From Balanoglossus misakiensis (taxonomy: Eukaryota > Hemichordata), in contig CM082593.2 of NCBI GenBank assembly GCA_040954595.2, positions 2,914,001-2,978,000 on the forward strand: a DNA stretch of 64,000 bases, written 5' to 3'. The notes under the pieces are model-generated. The model had not been told where the DNA came from. It did no database searches and saw only the letters and a list, made by a program, of their open reading frames with translations. Position numbers and translations under genes: made by a program. Below are positions 37,129 through 50,866 of the stretch, in pieces; within the stretch, counting starts at the first letter, position 1, and each line of letters begins with the position of its first letter.

Positions 37129-40100
37129 GGGTACATCTAAAATCCGGGTTAACACAACTGAGATTTTGTAGAAGAAAACTAAAAGCGGCTGATACCGGTT
37201 TATCGGTCTAATCATCTGAATATAGGGGAATTGGTCCGGGGAATTCCTTCAAAGTGGTCGTATAACAGTTTCAGAATATCGCAGTCGGAATAGCCTACCA
37301 CAGATTCCAGGTCTGACCCCAGTAGAATTCATACATATGTAAAAACGATTTTATTATGTCGTTCGTTCGCCTCGTAACTCAAGGATATTTATCCATAAGC
37401 AAACATTGCTGTATATTTCGCGAACTGTTTTTATATGTCCACTATGCGTGTTAACCCGGAGATGTGACTGTTGCAAGGGCTACAGATCACGTGTTAACAC
37501 GACCGTGAACATGAAATTTACACGTGTAAGTTTTCACATCAATTACATTTCGTTGGAGAGTTCGAGTGAAATCTGCACCATTACTAATTTACCGCCATTA
37601 TTCAAACAGTAACGCGGCGAATATTTGCATAGGCATGTCGTTTTCAACTGAGTCTATGTCGAACTTAAAATTGACTTAATATCACTACATTACAGACGCC
37701 ATATGCTGTAATGAGTTCGATGACCTTGATCAGGGGCTGATTACAGCGTCTCCGAAAATTCCCGACCCCTGTCGTTGATTTCTGTTTGACACAAACATCG
37801 GTACGTGAGCTCTCAAGCGCCAACATGCTTTACTTCCAAGATATGTTTATAGTTTATTTCAGCGCGGTGACATCCTTTCAACATTCGACAGTGTTTTTTA
37901 TACTAAATACACACTGTGCGAAACCTGCGGGTTTATATCACCGATGGGTTTGAGATTGTTCGTGCCCGTGACTTAATTCACACAATTTGAGAGCAAGCAT
38001 GTCGTTACTTCTCTTCCACAAACAAGCGAATATTTTCACAATGTCACGTAAATTACACGGAAAACACGTTTCAATTTTGAAATACTTATGAGATACTTAA
38101 ACATATTTTATTAGCAATCGTAAACTCAAAGTACATGTGTCGGTGTCGCGTAACACATGGAGCAGTTTTTTTTAAATCATTTTGCGAACGAGGGCGCTTT
38201 GTGATCGTTTAGAGTGTATAATTAGGACCATTCTCTGTATTGTGTTTTTTTACGCTATGACGCGCATAATATTTCATCATTAACACAAAAAGTCATCTCT
38301 TTTCCAATGCTCCTACATTATTTATCAGTTTCATCAACTCAAATGATCATCGTGATTTTCATATCCCCCATAAGGCAATACAAGTATTAGAGTCTTTGGT
38401 TACTATTCTTTATAACTAAATCTTCAATGAATATGTAGTTATTCTTCATAAAGTCTTCGTTTTACGGTCATCGCGCTGATGAGAAAATACGCTGTCCTCG
38501 CGAGATCAATGATATTTCAAAACATCAATTGGACCAGTTAAGTTGTTTTAAAGGGGGATATGTTTGCATTCTGAGATTCATTAGAACACGAAAAACACTC
38601 TCCAACGTTGCGTTTAATGGAAAAATAATTCACAAAATATTGTCCCTAATTGATGGCCTCCATTACGGATACGTGCCTCGTCAATTTCGCCCCCAGGCAA
38701 ATGATCATGAATATCAGATGAAATTAAATGACTTGACCTAAAATAAACTGATAGCAAATTGAAACTGACATGCTTAAATAATTTATTAACAATTTGCTGG
38801 GTCGTATATTGTAATGTTACATAAGCAAAGTCTGGTGAAGTCGTATATCTTGCGAGAGCAGCTCGTATGTCATGAGAATCCCTGATCACGATGGACTGGT
38901 AGAATAGTTTTAAATTGTTGGCCACCGTTGCTAGGGAACGCCAGTGACAGAGAAACCGTTTGCCTGGAGCCCCGCCTTGGAGATTATCCCATAAGTCGAT
39001 TGCAACTATATAGTTGCATATCAGAGAGAATTAACATACATAACCGAGATTCCCGATTATTTGAGAGTACAAAATGCCTTGCATGCATACGTCAGTTTGA
39101 GAGCTTCACAGTTGCACGCATACGCGCGCGGTAATTAAGTGCGCGCTGCTTGGGGTCATAGGGCACCAGGTCACAACAACCTACATGTATTGGCAATTAA
39201 TTAACCACAGCCAGTAGGTGACGTTTTTATGACGTAATACCACCGTCTGCTGGTAATAGTAGTATACATGTATGTCTATGTTTATACTTTTCTCCATGTT
39301 AAGCCCAAGACATCAAAAACATTCTGAGGTGATACACAGATTTGGTGAAACTCAAAGTGGAAACAGTAACAGAGGTGTGCTTTACACGGTATAATTGAGA
39401 ACTAATGCATTCTCGCGAAAGATCATTCAATGAATGGATCTGCATAGCAACGGGATGGGCGGGGTCATAGTACACGTCCATCGCAACCGAGCGTTCGGGG
39501 AATGAGCCGCGCAACCTTGGGTCAAAGCGATACAAAATAAGTAGTATCTCCATTTCAACGAGGGTTCGATGGCACTCCGATGTCTCCTTAGTTTAGCTAA
39601 ACTATCAATCATCGCAGATTTGTCAGCGAGTAGTGCGTGAATGCCAGGGGGCCTAGACGGCACAGGTGAGACTTTGGCCCCGCAGAGCTCTTGTAACGTA
39701 CCGCCGTAAGAACAGCCCCTGTGCACGGCGATATTAGTATACAAAATTGTGAATCATCTGCCTCTACATACAGCGAAGCAACGTGTAATCTAAAGCACTA
39801 ACTTACATGTAACTATATATCAAGGTATTATTGTCGGCGAGATTTATTGAAATTTCAGTGTTTCATGAAAACGCTCAAAACCACCTAAACGACGGGATTG
39901 TCCGAATGTTGAATTGCGCGATGAATCATATTGTTATCCGAAAACGCAGCGAGCGTTTAGCTATGCGCATTAATTTTCTTTCCAATCACGTAGCGAATCA
40001 TCTTCAAGACATTTTCCAATAATTTTCAATTACTTCAGCGGGCGGCTTTGCATTTTGTTTCCAGCGACCAATGTGATTCATACGCATTAAACGGGAAGGG

Positions 40101-42690
40101 GGGGGGGGGTATCTGCATTCCATTACAAAATGATGCAGTGATTAAACCAAGGACGAGAGTAGAGGGTAAAAATCGCAGGGCTTACCGGCGGATTCCGTTT
40201 CTTGACTGGGCGAAGTGGTGGCTCTTGCCGATACGCGGGAAAAGCCCTTCACCTGAAAATACAAGCCAAAACTGATTATATCTAGAAACTTAATTCTCCA
40301 CTCCAGTAATTTTTACTCACTTAATCAGTTTCAATACCCGAGCAGTGAATGTTCCTGAGCCTCATGGGAAGACAAATCTTACTATCTTTCGCGTCAAATT
40401 CCTCCGCGCTCACAGTATTAAAAGCGTTTTGCCATGTCAGTGTTCGAGATTGGATAATCTTTTTTCGTTAAGTCCACAAGAACATTGAAAAGTCCTTGCC
40501 TTAATTGCCTCTAAACGAAAAACAATAGCGGTCCGTGATAATCTTACAAATATGTAAGCGGTTGGCTGTGCAATCAAACGGTATGGGTAAATCCATATAG
40601 GAAGACTTAGTGGCGCGCAAGATGGAGCGGCCATCAAGTTTTATTTTACCGTTTCTCGATGCGCTCGTAAAAGTTTACGGTGCCTGTGGAGAACACGCGT
40701 CGTAATTTCGCGCGATCATTTGGAATAATTTGAACAATTTTCATTTCATGTGTTTCTAAGATAGTATATTTTCGGGCGGTTTACGATTCCCGGTATTGCC
40801 TGTAGCCTGATGTGTGATATCCGATGCAGCGCGGAAATAGTATTAATGTGGTCGACAGAGCGTTTCGTCTTGAATATTGCGTTCTGTAAACTTAGCGTGG
40901 ATGTCAGCTCTGACATATGCCTGTGCACGATAAGCGAACGACAAATTATAGTATTTATTTCCGTGTGTTTATTGTCTGATACAATTTGACTGCAATTCTA
41001 GTTTAGTATCACAATGAAACGAAACAACTTTATGTGGGGGAAATAACGGAATTCTCAAAAAGTTGTGACGTGTGCTATGCCAGAGACGATACACGTGCAC
41101 GTCTCTCGGGATAATGGTTTGTTATGACGTGACGCACTAAGCCGGGGAAAAAACGCATTACTGTTAATATTTTAATACTTTATTGTCTAATCCGATAAAA
41201 CGCCATCGTCTCATTTTCGTGTTCGTGTTGACAGCAGCGAGTGTAATACTCGATGGCTACGATGAGTACGCACACGCTAAGTGACGTTGCGTGACCTCTG
41301 AACTTTGCACATTTTCTCCCTCTCGGTCCGTCGGTTGACGGCTCTCAGAAATAACACATCATTAGTCTTCCTCTCGTCAAATCACATCGAACCAGAAGGT
41401 TTCAAAACAGATCAGCTCAAAAATGTTCAGCTGCGTGTTTGTGAAACGCGGTCTGACAGAAGGAAGGAAACGCCATGACAGTTTTTCGATTTTTTTTGAA
41501 GGATTGCGCAGGTCTACGCGCAGCATCTCGATAGTTTTTCTCTTAGCCTCAATTGGAGCGCCGAGGGCTCGTTTAATGCACGCCAGACGACACGATTTGC
41601 AAATTGAAACCTTGACACTTAATATTGAGGAGTTCCGCCAATCCCCAAATTGTCGCTTTATTCCATTTGAACTTGAGAGAGGCCATTCTCTCGAAGTGAG
41701 GTCTATTACTCAACCACTCAACCCGTGACCCAAGCACTGCGTTAATCAGTCAGTGTCACAGTTCGTGATTAATGTACGTTTGTGATATGTACGCATACCT
41801 TTGCATAAAAATACTTACTCAAACACCTTTTCTTCTTACTCCGTGACTTGGCCTGTCTATCTCTCTCCCCCAAACCAGTCCAAAGCCCGTCTTTCCGTCT
41901 TTCTGTCTGTCACTGTAAAAAATAGAAACATGTCTATGAAAATCTTTAGCAAGATTCCTACAAAGCTAGTTTCTCACCATTTCTCGAAATCGCAATCGAG
42001 TCGGCTACTCAAAATACAAGCCCGGGGTAATAAATTAAAAGCCGCATTTTATAAGCAGTAGATGGTGGTGTGTGCGAAATTCGCGGAGAACTACATTCCA
42101 CCCTTATCGCTCACCTTTGACCCCTGCGAAATGATGTCATCGGGTCTGACAATTTACAATATTAAACCGTCGTAAAATATACTTTAATGCATGATCAGAA
42201 AACAGAAAAACACTTGGGAAAATTACATGTGAGTGCGAAACAATCGAATGACATGATCTTCAAACCCTGAGATTAATAAGTTATCGGATGGTACCAGGTG
42301 ATCCTTATCGAGATCATGCCATACCCGGCTCTTAATACACAGGTGTTAATACTCGTGCTCGAAATTGCTTTTTTGATTTATTTCTTTCATAAAACCTCGT
42401 GTGGTTGATTTCACCTTCTGAAATCGACATGGGTTGGCTGCAATTTTTCTTGGTTAATTCGCCACGGATCAGTAGGGATGTGGCATACGAATGCGACCTG
42501 TAATTGTGACGCATACCGATGTACAGCGGTGTTCAAGGTTTTTAATTACTTCCCGGGGATGGCCCAGTCGTCAGGTATTTACCGGTCTTTGACGATTGCT
42601 CCAGTGCGGTTGGCGTAGTGTGCATGCTGTACACATTTCTGAGAATCTTTTGGGTACAAGTGGTCATCGAGTTTGCCCAACCTTTCCTTG
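37129..42690. other. Non-coding stretch, no gene seen
   Basis: Contains two 12-bp palindromes at 37490-37501 and 37518-37529, an octamer at 37623, TACATGTA at 39182, 39265 and 39804, two CRE half-sites near 39219 and 39230, a pair of GCGCGC runs near 39123-39148 and a G12 run at 40098-40109. No exon is supported. Confidence 0.5.
40098..40109. repeat. G12 homopolymer
   Basis: Twelve consecutive G on the plus strand. Confidence 0.95.
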
Positions 42691-42691
42691 C

Positions 42692-42726
<35 letters not shown>

Positions 42727-42744
42727 GCTATCTCTCGCTGTCTC
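42691..42744 (+). repeat. (CTGT)n-(CT)n compound microsatellite
   Basis: Five CTGT units run into a CT run and then CTCGCT variants. Confidence 0.95.
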
Positions 42745-45700
42745 ACGTTCACTTTACATATACTGTTGTCTATTCGTTTCCCTCCCCCTTCACCATCTTC
42801 ACGTTTTGCCAATTAAATACTTGCATAATGATAAGGTTATGCGTGTTTCTATATTAATGGTCTCTCATCATTGACATTCACGGGGGTGGGTGTTTATCTC
42901 AATTCTTCTGAAAAATGACACAAGGCTATTATTTATCAAAATGAAAAAGAGGATTAAACGTGACTAAAATACCTCGAGCTACTCTTTCCTTGGTGGCGAG
43001 CTAAAACGCTTGGTTGCGTCTTCTACCGTCGGAAATGAGAACATACTTAATCCAATTTCGCGAGTATTTTTTTCTTGGGCAGTTTGAATTAGAAGTTATT
43101 TCCAGTGCCCCGTTAGGAGAATTTATCTTAATGCACCATTAAGTGTTTAAATACTCCGGGAAATGAAATCCACTTAAGATACGCTACTGCGACTATTCTG
43201 ACTCATAAATCATTGACTGTGCTACCTGTAGACTCCTATAAAGATGGCCGACATGATTGTGACCTTTCGACCCTGCGACCCCTTCACTGCTCTTCTTGCG
43301 TGTGTTTGTCGTGTTCGACGCGCGCAAAGGATTGTGTCGTCTCGGCGGGAAACTTTGAATGTTTCATTAGATTCCGAGGCAGAGTTTGTTCAGTGGTCAG
43401 ATTTGACGGAATATTAGTCAGATGTTGGCAGCGACGGTGTGGACACGGTTATGCCGTCTCAGCTGGAAACTGTGTGTCGACTGACGGTTAATGTCTACCT
43501 TTTTGAAGACTTTTTGGGTGACTAATACTGAAAAGGGCACAAAATTATTCGACCCCAACTTAGAAAGGTCGCCAGAAAGACAGGTTCCAGTAACCATGAA
43601 ATCATTGCAAATGTCACTGGAAAGCACGTTTTTCAAAACGTCAGAAAGAATGTGATCATAATCTTTAATAACCATGTAGTGATTGCGGATACCTTTGGAA
43701 AACATCTCGTTTTCGTAATACAGCCCAGTAACAACAATGGCAGACGTAGGCGGCCAAATTCGTGATTAGGGTAATTTTGCAGTTGGGAGGTTCTTCAAGG
43801 AGCCCCCTTTACAGAGTCAAAAGAAACTCGTCGCTGAACACGCCAACAGTATATTCTATAACAAGCATAATGCTATAATTTTCTTCTGTCGAGACTGGTT
43901 CATAACGATGTTGTCGTTTCCTTTGTTGACCTAAGTTCACCGACGGTACTGTCCTATTATTCCCCCAAACCATTACTGAATCGACGTGATTCCAATTACC
44001 CGGTTTTTAGACCGACATGTTGACGGATACACACTCACTGAACAGACTACGTTCAAATCACAACCTAACTTTTTCGCTATTTTAAAGGACACAACGCACT
44101 TTCTTCTTCTACTCAAATCCAGAGAACGTGTGATGTACACTGTGTCATTGTTTTGAAATCGAGCATTAACGGTCGATTTACCGGTACAAACAGATTCCAG
44201 ACTTTTAGCCATCTAATTGTTCGAGCCATTAGTCTTAATGAGGTAAAAGGCTTAGACAAGCACGCATCTACTTCAAATTTCTTGCGCGGGTCTCCGCTGG
44301 TGACGTCAGCAGATCCAGGGGCTGACGATCGAAGTTGGCCTTGCAGCTGCTCAGCTGGGGAAGATCTGACGAAATGAGCGCACGTTTACCCCTTCGATAT
44401 TCTTCGATGGAATTCACCCTGTCCACCAACTAAAAGTTTTTGATCATAAAATTTACCAACCGTGAAATTGCCCAAAAGGAAAACCTGAGCAGATTCGCTT
44501 TGCTGAAGTACATTCGCCATGGTATTTTTTTCATTAAATGATCAACTCTCACTTGTGGGAACCTCATTCGTCTGGAAATAAGACGACGTTCGCTGTGCGG
44601 TCACGGATGACATTCCGAAACGTGAGCTTTGACGAACGACTGGGACGCACAATTAACCAGATATTAACTTTATCAGTCGAAATCACAGAGAGCTTTTAGC
44701 GAGAATGTGAAAACATCGGCCACTGAAGAAAGACACACGTCAGTCATTTCGCAAATGATGCCAAATTTCAGCAATTATCCCCTCTGTCGTCTGCCTCGAT
44801 ATCGCGTATCGGTCACGCGGGAAAGTAACCGGTCAATTGAACCGCTTTCTCAGTCTCATGATCACGGTATTTGAACCAGTAACTTTGCTGTATACAACGT
44901 TCATTTCATTGGCTACATGAAGTACAAAGAAATACTTTTACAGTCTCCATTGCTCACAAAGCGCGGCATAGGGCCAATAATGGTTGTCTTCGACAGACAC
45001 AGACAGACAGAGGGTCTAAACTCCTCCTCATGATTCAAATGTTTCAGATTTTAGCTGTAAACAATCACCATCTCATGTTTGATGACAGGAAGCAGCGTAG
45101 CAAATGACACGTTGCTCGAGATTTACACCTTCTGGTGTAAGGTACAAGGATCATTGCCGTAACTCAATTTAATGGCGTGTGTCCGGACCCAGTGAGCGGT
45201 ATGAACAATATGGCGGCGGCTGGCAACGTTCGCCAATATCTTGCGTACTGAACTGTCACGCAGTTGGCGCGATTTCATGATGGTCTTGGCGCTTGGTGAG
45301 TTTAATTTGCTGGTTTCCCGTGTCATGGACGTTCGGGAATGATTAATCACTGTTTTGGCCATAGATGTACACTTTAATGACACAAATGACATGAAACTTT
45401 GATCCCGCTATGGTCTGCCGCGCCCTGTGTGTTCACATCCACTGAGTCACTCGGGAATTTTTGTCCTTCAAAGCGGAATCCGAGCGTAAGTCAAGGGAAA
45501 GTTTCCACGTACCTTATTAGTCACAGCTGTAATTGTGTCGTCACAGTAGAGGACACTATTCATCAAGATCCTGTGTCATCTATCTGTCGCTGAGATCAGG
45601 GCCATCGCCCTCTACCGTCCGCACATGAACTGTATTCGTCACTGCAGTTGCCAACCTCGCCACAACTCCTGGACTCCACGTTGAGTTGACCCGTAGCCTT

Positions 45701-48700
45701 AAAGGCCAAACATGCCATGGATTCCTGCAATTCAATATAAAGTTAAGTCCGAGTTAGATAACGTTTAAATCTTAATGCTCTAAAGATAATACTTCCCGTC
45801 CATCTGATGGAAATCTTTGCAAGGTTATCTACCTGGTAAAACCATCAATCCGTTAATCTTCCGGACAATCTCATGCAGTTTGTTCGAGTAATTACCCTTG
45901 CCTCGCAATCATTCTTTCGCCATCCTCACATCTAACATTCCATCTCTGTCCTATCATCTGATTTAATACCTTTAAATAGCCGAAAGTATACGAATGTCGT
46001 TCCTTGTGACCTATCATCTTATCTCTGTCATTTTTGTCTTTTTTCCCTTTCGTTAAACTGCAAACAAGATTGTTGTTTGGCTTTCAGAACGATCCTGATT
46101 ATACAACACATGCGCAATACGTTTCCACCACAATGATAAAACTCTCTACATCATATGTCGACCATGCGATGAGTTGTTCCACCGTCTTTCAGTTAGGTTG
46201 CCCCACTTCCTGTACTGAGCATCACTGAAATATGCCGTAAGACACCTTGGTTTTCACTCACTGATTTTTTTAAAAGCAGACATCTGTCTCGAGCTCTCAT
46301 GCAAACAGAGACAGAGAAAACAAAACACCGTTTGGCATCAATAGACGTTAATAACACTTCCTCGGGGGAGCTTGCGTTGTCTCCAAAACAACGCTATGAT
46401 TTTCAATCGCTCAGCCGGTTTTCACTTCTCACCATTCAATGATTGATGTTACATTTTTTTACTAATGCATTATCATGTCCACTTTCTGTTCGCGTGTTCC
46501 CCGTGGCACCCGTGTGATGGCTGTGAACCATCGCTCTCCCGAAATCTGCTCTCCGCTAACAAACACCCAACATTTTCACTCGACCGTCATTAACGTGAAA
46601 CTCTAGAAACTGGCGCACACTCACAGTGGTGGCGAAGCTTTCAACGCGCCCCTTCCGTGCCTTTTGGGCAAAAGCGCGCTGAAGTACCATTAAAAGTAAC
46701 TCCAATCAGAGTTAGGGACGAGAAAATAGCCTTCCTTAATAGCGGACGTCTAATGGATGTCAGTCACCGAGAGTCGATTTCGAGGATTACAACATCTACA
46801 CAAGAAGTGCTATAATGATTTTACTCGGGAAATTTGATTCTGATAATAATGTTGACATAGCCATGATCGGTTTACTCACCGATGCATTTGCACATGACGG
46901 TGGAATGTTATTCGGAATATAAGTATTTTCTCCCAAGCCATATTTTTTGCCCTCATTAATTTAAAAGATTTCGTGATCATGTCAAGGACGAGACTGTAGT
47001 TGTTCATTTTGTACTGAGGCCTACCAAACAACTGGCTTTCATACTGGAGGCAGTAGTATGTTGAGTAAGCACGTATATCTACATGTGTGTTACATGTATA
47101 TGTGTATTAGGGCTAGACGTTGCTATTTCTACGTCAGAAAGGCGGTCAGCACCTTAACTTGAATTTAAATTCTGCTATTTACTGTTCAGAACGCTACTTG
47201 GAGAACAGTTGCTCTTTCTGGTTGTCGTGTTCCTTTAAATCGGCGATGTCATTAAATTTTAAACCCCACTTCAATCGGTACTTGCAGATTTAATGATAAA
47301 ACAACAGTCCTACAGAGATTAAGACAACTGTAGCGAATAGCACGCACAACATAATCGGATTTTTCGCTAGCTCACAATCGCGTTAAGATCTCGCCGTAAA
47401 TACTCCACCGTTTCTGCCGACGGCTAAATTGAAAATTTATCTATAATTTTAAAGCAAAGCTTTTGGTTTTAATTTGCCGATAACGCATTGTCGATTTCTG
47501 ATATATAGCATACTTCCCCGATTTATAGTAACAAGGAGCTATATGTGGCTATAAATAACATAAAATGCCGGAGTAGACGATGTATATTTTTGCGCGTTCG
47601 CTACTTCCATGGGAATGTATCTGCGTAAATTACACAAAATTGCAATGGTTGTTCTCTACCATCTGCAATAAAAGCCGTAGCTTTAAAGGCTTGAAATTCA
47701 AATTTATGCAAATATATGCATACACATCTTGCAATTGCCATCCGAGTTTTAAAATGCCAACACACATATCTTCTACAAGCTCTGCACATGATCAAAGGGG
47801 TGACATCTCGTACCGAAAATTTGCAGATGTACTGTCCCAAGTTTTAAAACATCCCATGTCTTTTGTGGTTTGGTTGGCTGGCTGACTCTGGCTGGTTGGT
47901 CGGCCGGTTTAGAAGTTTGGCATAGTTGATGGTAGGTCAGCTGGTCATCTGACCACCTTAGGTGTTCCCACCTTCACTTCTTGACCACTCCACCGCCGCG
48001 ATAGTTTTTGTGTGAGTCCGGCGGGAATTGTTGTTGGGCCGTTATTTCAACGACTCGACGGGTATTTAAGTTGCTGGGCCGTACATTCGATGATCGGTCA
48101 GTCGATTAGGGGGTTTAATCGCCGAACGATTTAAATGTCGAACGGCCGGTTGAAACTATCAGCAGTGCACTCTTTTGCCATGCGTGCCCTAAGCCACACT
48201 GCAATCTGTAATCTTGGCCTGGAGGTAACAACGAACACCCAGACGCTAAACAAACACATTACCTTTCGAAACAAGAAAGCAAGCAGATCACCTATCTTAT
48301 TCAAGTCACCCAACACGTATGTATGAACCTTGACAATCTTGTTGATGTCAACGACAATGTCTTTCCAGAAAAATGTGAGCTATAGTTCATCAACATGAAA
48401 AGAAAATCCATGCGTAAAATCCGAAGTAAGGACATACATGTGGGCGGCTTTCCATGAATTTTTGATCTACTCAGAAAGGGCACTGTGGGTATCATGTTTC
48501 CCCGCTGTCCTACACCAATTTACTGCCCAGTAATATTTCATAAGTAGGGTCATTTCACTGTTTCGTATGCGACCATTTTTATCCCGAAGTTGAGCCGGAT
48601 TACGAAATGATTGTATTCGGTGGAATAGAAAAGGCAATGAAAATTTTCTAGGCTTGAGTCACCCAATTATACGTAGTGAGAGAACTTGAATATCGTTGAA

Positions 48701-50830
48701 TATATCGAAGCGTACAAGCATTTCTTAAGGCATGGTTCATTATCAAAGATTGGGGAGGGGTGAATATACATGTACCTCTTTTGAAAGTTGTGACATCGCT
48801 TACCGGGCTATGTTCCGATTGGGTGGCGGATGGGTTCTTTCGTCCATGTTTATTCAAACACGACTTTATAAAATGGAATTTAGTTTTGACGATAATGTGA
48901 TTAATAACCTGCCGTCTTACTGCGAGTCGGTGCACACGCATTTCCCAACTGTAGCCTCTGGTTACAGGCGTTTAGTGAACAGTCACTGTGCTATATCCTA
49001 ACAACAACAACCGTGTACATGTACTTACTTGTGGCATGTTAAAGCATGGACGACGTCTTCCACAGGTGCAGGCGTTGTTGCATAGTTCACCCAGGGCTCG
49101 GCATGGGCATGCCCCCCTCCCTTGTCACCTGGCACACAATCCTGTGCAATTGCACGATATAGGAAGGACGACAACTGCGTCTATTGCCGTTTCTAGCTCA
49201 CTTAACTCGAAACTACGCTCGGCTGCTGCCATCTTGGATCACAATGAATTCTGGGACTACACGCATGCGCGTTAGACAATCTATTGCCTTCAGGTGAAAG
49301 TGTTGCATTGCTCTTGGCGTTTTGCTGTAATATACTTTAATCTTAATCGTACCCTGGCATATATACGCCTCAAACTTGAACCGTCTTAACATTTCGAGAT
49401 AGAACAAATAACTTGACAGTTGGGAAAACGATTTAAACTAGTTGGCGATTCGTATACTAAAAGAGATACATGTACAGTCGGTTTTATGTAAGCAAAAAAT
49501 CATATGCAGTCAGTGTAAATTTTACTGAACTTTCCTATATACCCAATAGTTTAGACCAACTTCTGCGTTCGTCCTTACTTGAAAATAACGACAAAGTTAG
49601 TCACACCTCCCCGTTTGTAGGTGGTATCGACTCCCTGAACGCGCGTGTTTGAAGAGGGTATTAAAAAATCCCGGCAATACATGAACCTTGTGTACTTTTC
49701 AAAACACGAGAACTCATCCGCCATTCAGAATTCGTTCATTTCATCACAACTTGAAAACACCAATCCCATGATTGAAACATACACGCCAACAATGCTTGCC
49801 CGTTGCTCAATTGCGAAGATTGTGTCTCGAGCTCTGACACCTTTTGTGTTCCATTGCACATTGTACATTTCCGTCTGAAATCGACAAAAGGCTCGGCTGA
49901 TAATTGCTGGTCCAGGGTCGCGTGTAATATGCCACTATTCAAAAAACTTGCCAAATCGCGCATTGTTACGATCTGCTGCCGAGGTCTACAATCCATCAGA
50001 TAATTGCCTTGTTTCTAGGAAATCAGCGCAGTTTGGATAAATTCCCCTATTTCGATATTCAGGTCATTGACAATCGAAAATTATGAATTGTATTTTAATC
50101 TTAATACAAACATTTTTCATTTGCAGACATTTTTCGCTTTGGCTATTCTTACCCATTGAATATTTGTATCAGACATGTTCCATTAACTGAACAAAGTGCC
50201 CAAATGACAGAATATACAATATCTTGTTGACTCACGACTGAGAAGAAACCACGTGTTCTTCAAATCAGAGGCTGTTAATACGATCATCCGCGTGCAACGC
50301 ATGCGCAACACTATCGCCCTGCCGTTTCACCGATTTCTGTGACCGAACACCAGGATCTTAGAAGCGCTGGAGCAACTATACGCGACATCACGAGGTTTCA
50401 CCTTGCTTCTTTCTCGGCGTTGCTTCGAGGATTTGTAAAAAGCCAAGGTAAAGTTTTTATGCAGCTGCAGGCCTCAGATTTACAAGCGCAGTCGCTCGCT
50501 GTATAGATGGATGGTTTATTGTACGCCAAGGACAGACAGGATCGGTGTGCTTGAAGCATCTGAAGGGCAAGATCAAAGACTCTCGCGGATTTTAAACGGT
50601 ATACATGTTTCACGTTGCTCACTTGTCGTTATCGTTATCATTATATGTCCTGTGATAAATGTTTTAAGTGGTTTTGGTGTACTGCGTCAGAATTCGATGA
50701 ATCACGCGCGCTTCACTGCTCCAGTAGCTGGTGTTACTTTGTATTAATCTTTTCAGGGGTTGGTCTTGGCAACGGGGCTTTCACACGGTCACCCACAGTT
50801 TTTTACCGTTTGACTCAAGTTCAGATATCA
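42745..50830. other. Non-coding stretch, no gene seen
   Basis: Contains the Nkx2-like block at 43119-43180, a CRE palindrome at 44301, a CAGA-type short repeat at about 44993-45012, an octamer at 47707 and NRF1-like sites at 46109, 49261 and 50297. TACATGTA occurs at 47091, 48767, 49017 and 49467. No exon is supported. Confidence 0.5.
47865..48160 (+). repeat. Degenerate GGTTGG / TGGGCCGT repeat region
   Basis: Starts with imperfect GGTTGGCTGGC units. Further on, TTGTTGGGCCGT recurs as TTGCTGGGCCGT about 40 bp later, followed by GATCGG, GGTCAG and CGGCCGG variants. It looks like an old tandem array that has decayed. Confidence 0.45.
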
Positions 50831-50866
50831 ACCCACCCTACCCTACTCTACCCTACCCTACCACCT
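50831..50866 (+). repeat. (CCCTA)n pentanucleotide repeat
   Basis: Six or so CCCTA/CTACC units with one CTCTA variant. It resembles, but is not, the hexamer telomere repeat. Confidence 0.9.

Noticed and set aside
36891-37136. Arg/Glu/Gly-rich minus-strand frame
   Set aside because: It is produced by the CT-rich tract and has no start context or domain.
39555-39575. GGTTCGA, a possible tRNA B box
   Set aside because: No A box at the right distance and no cloverleaf stems.
50831-50866. Telomere-like CCCTA repeat
   Set aside because: A five-base unit with variants, short and internal; it does not match the TTAGGG hexamer.
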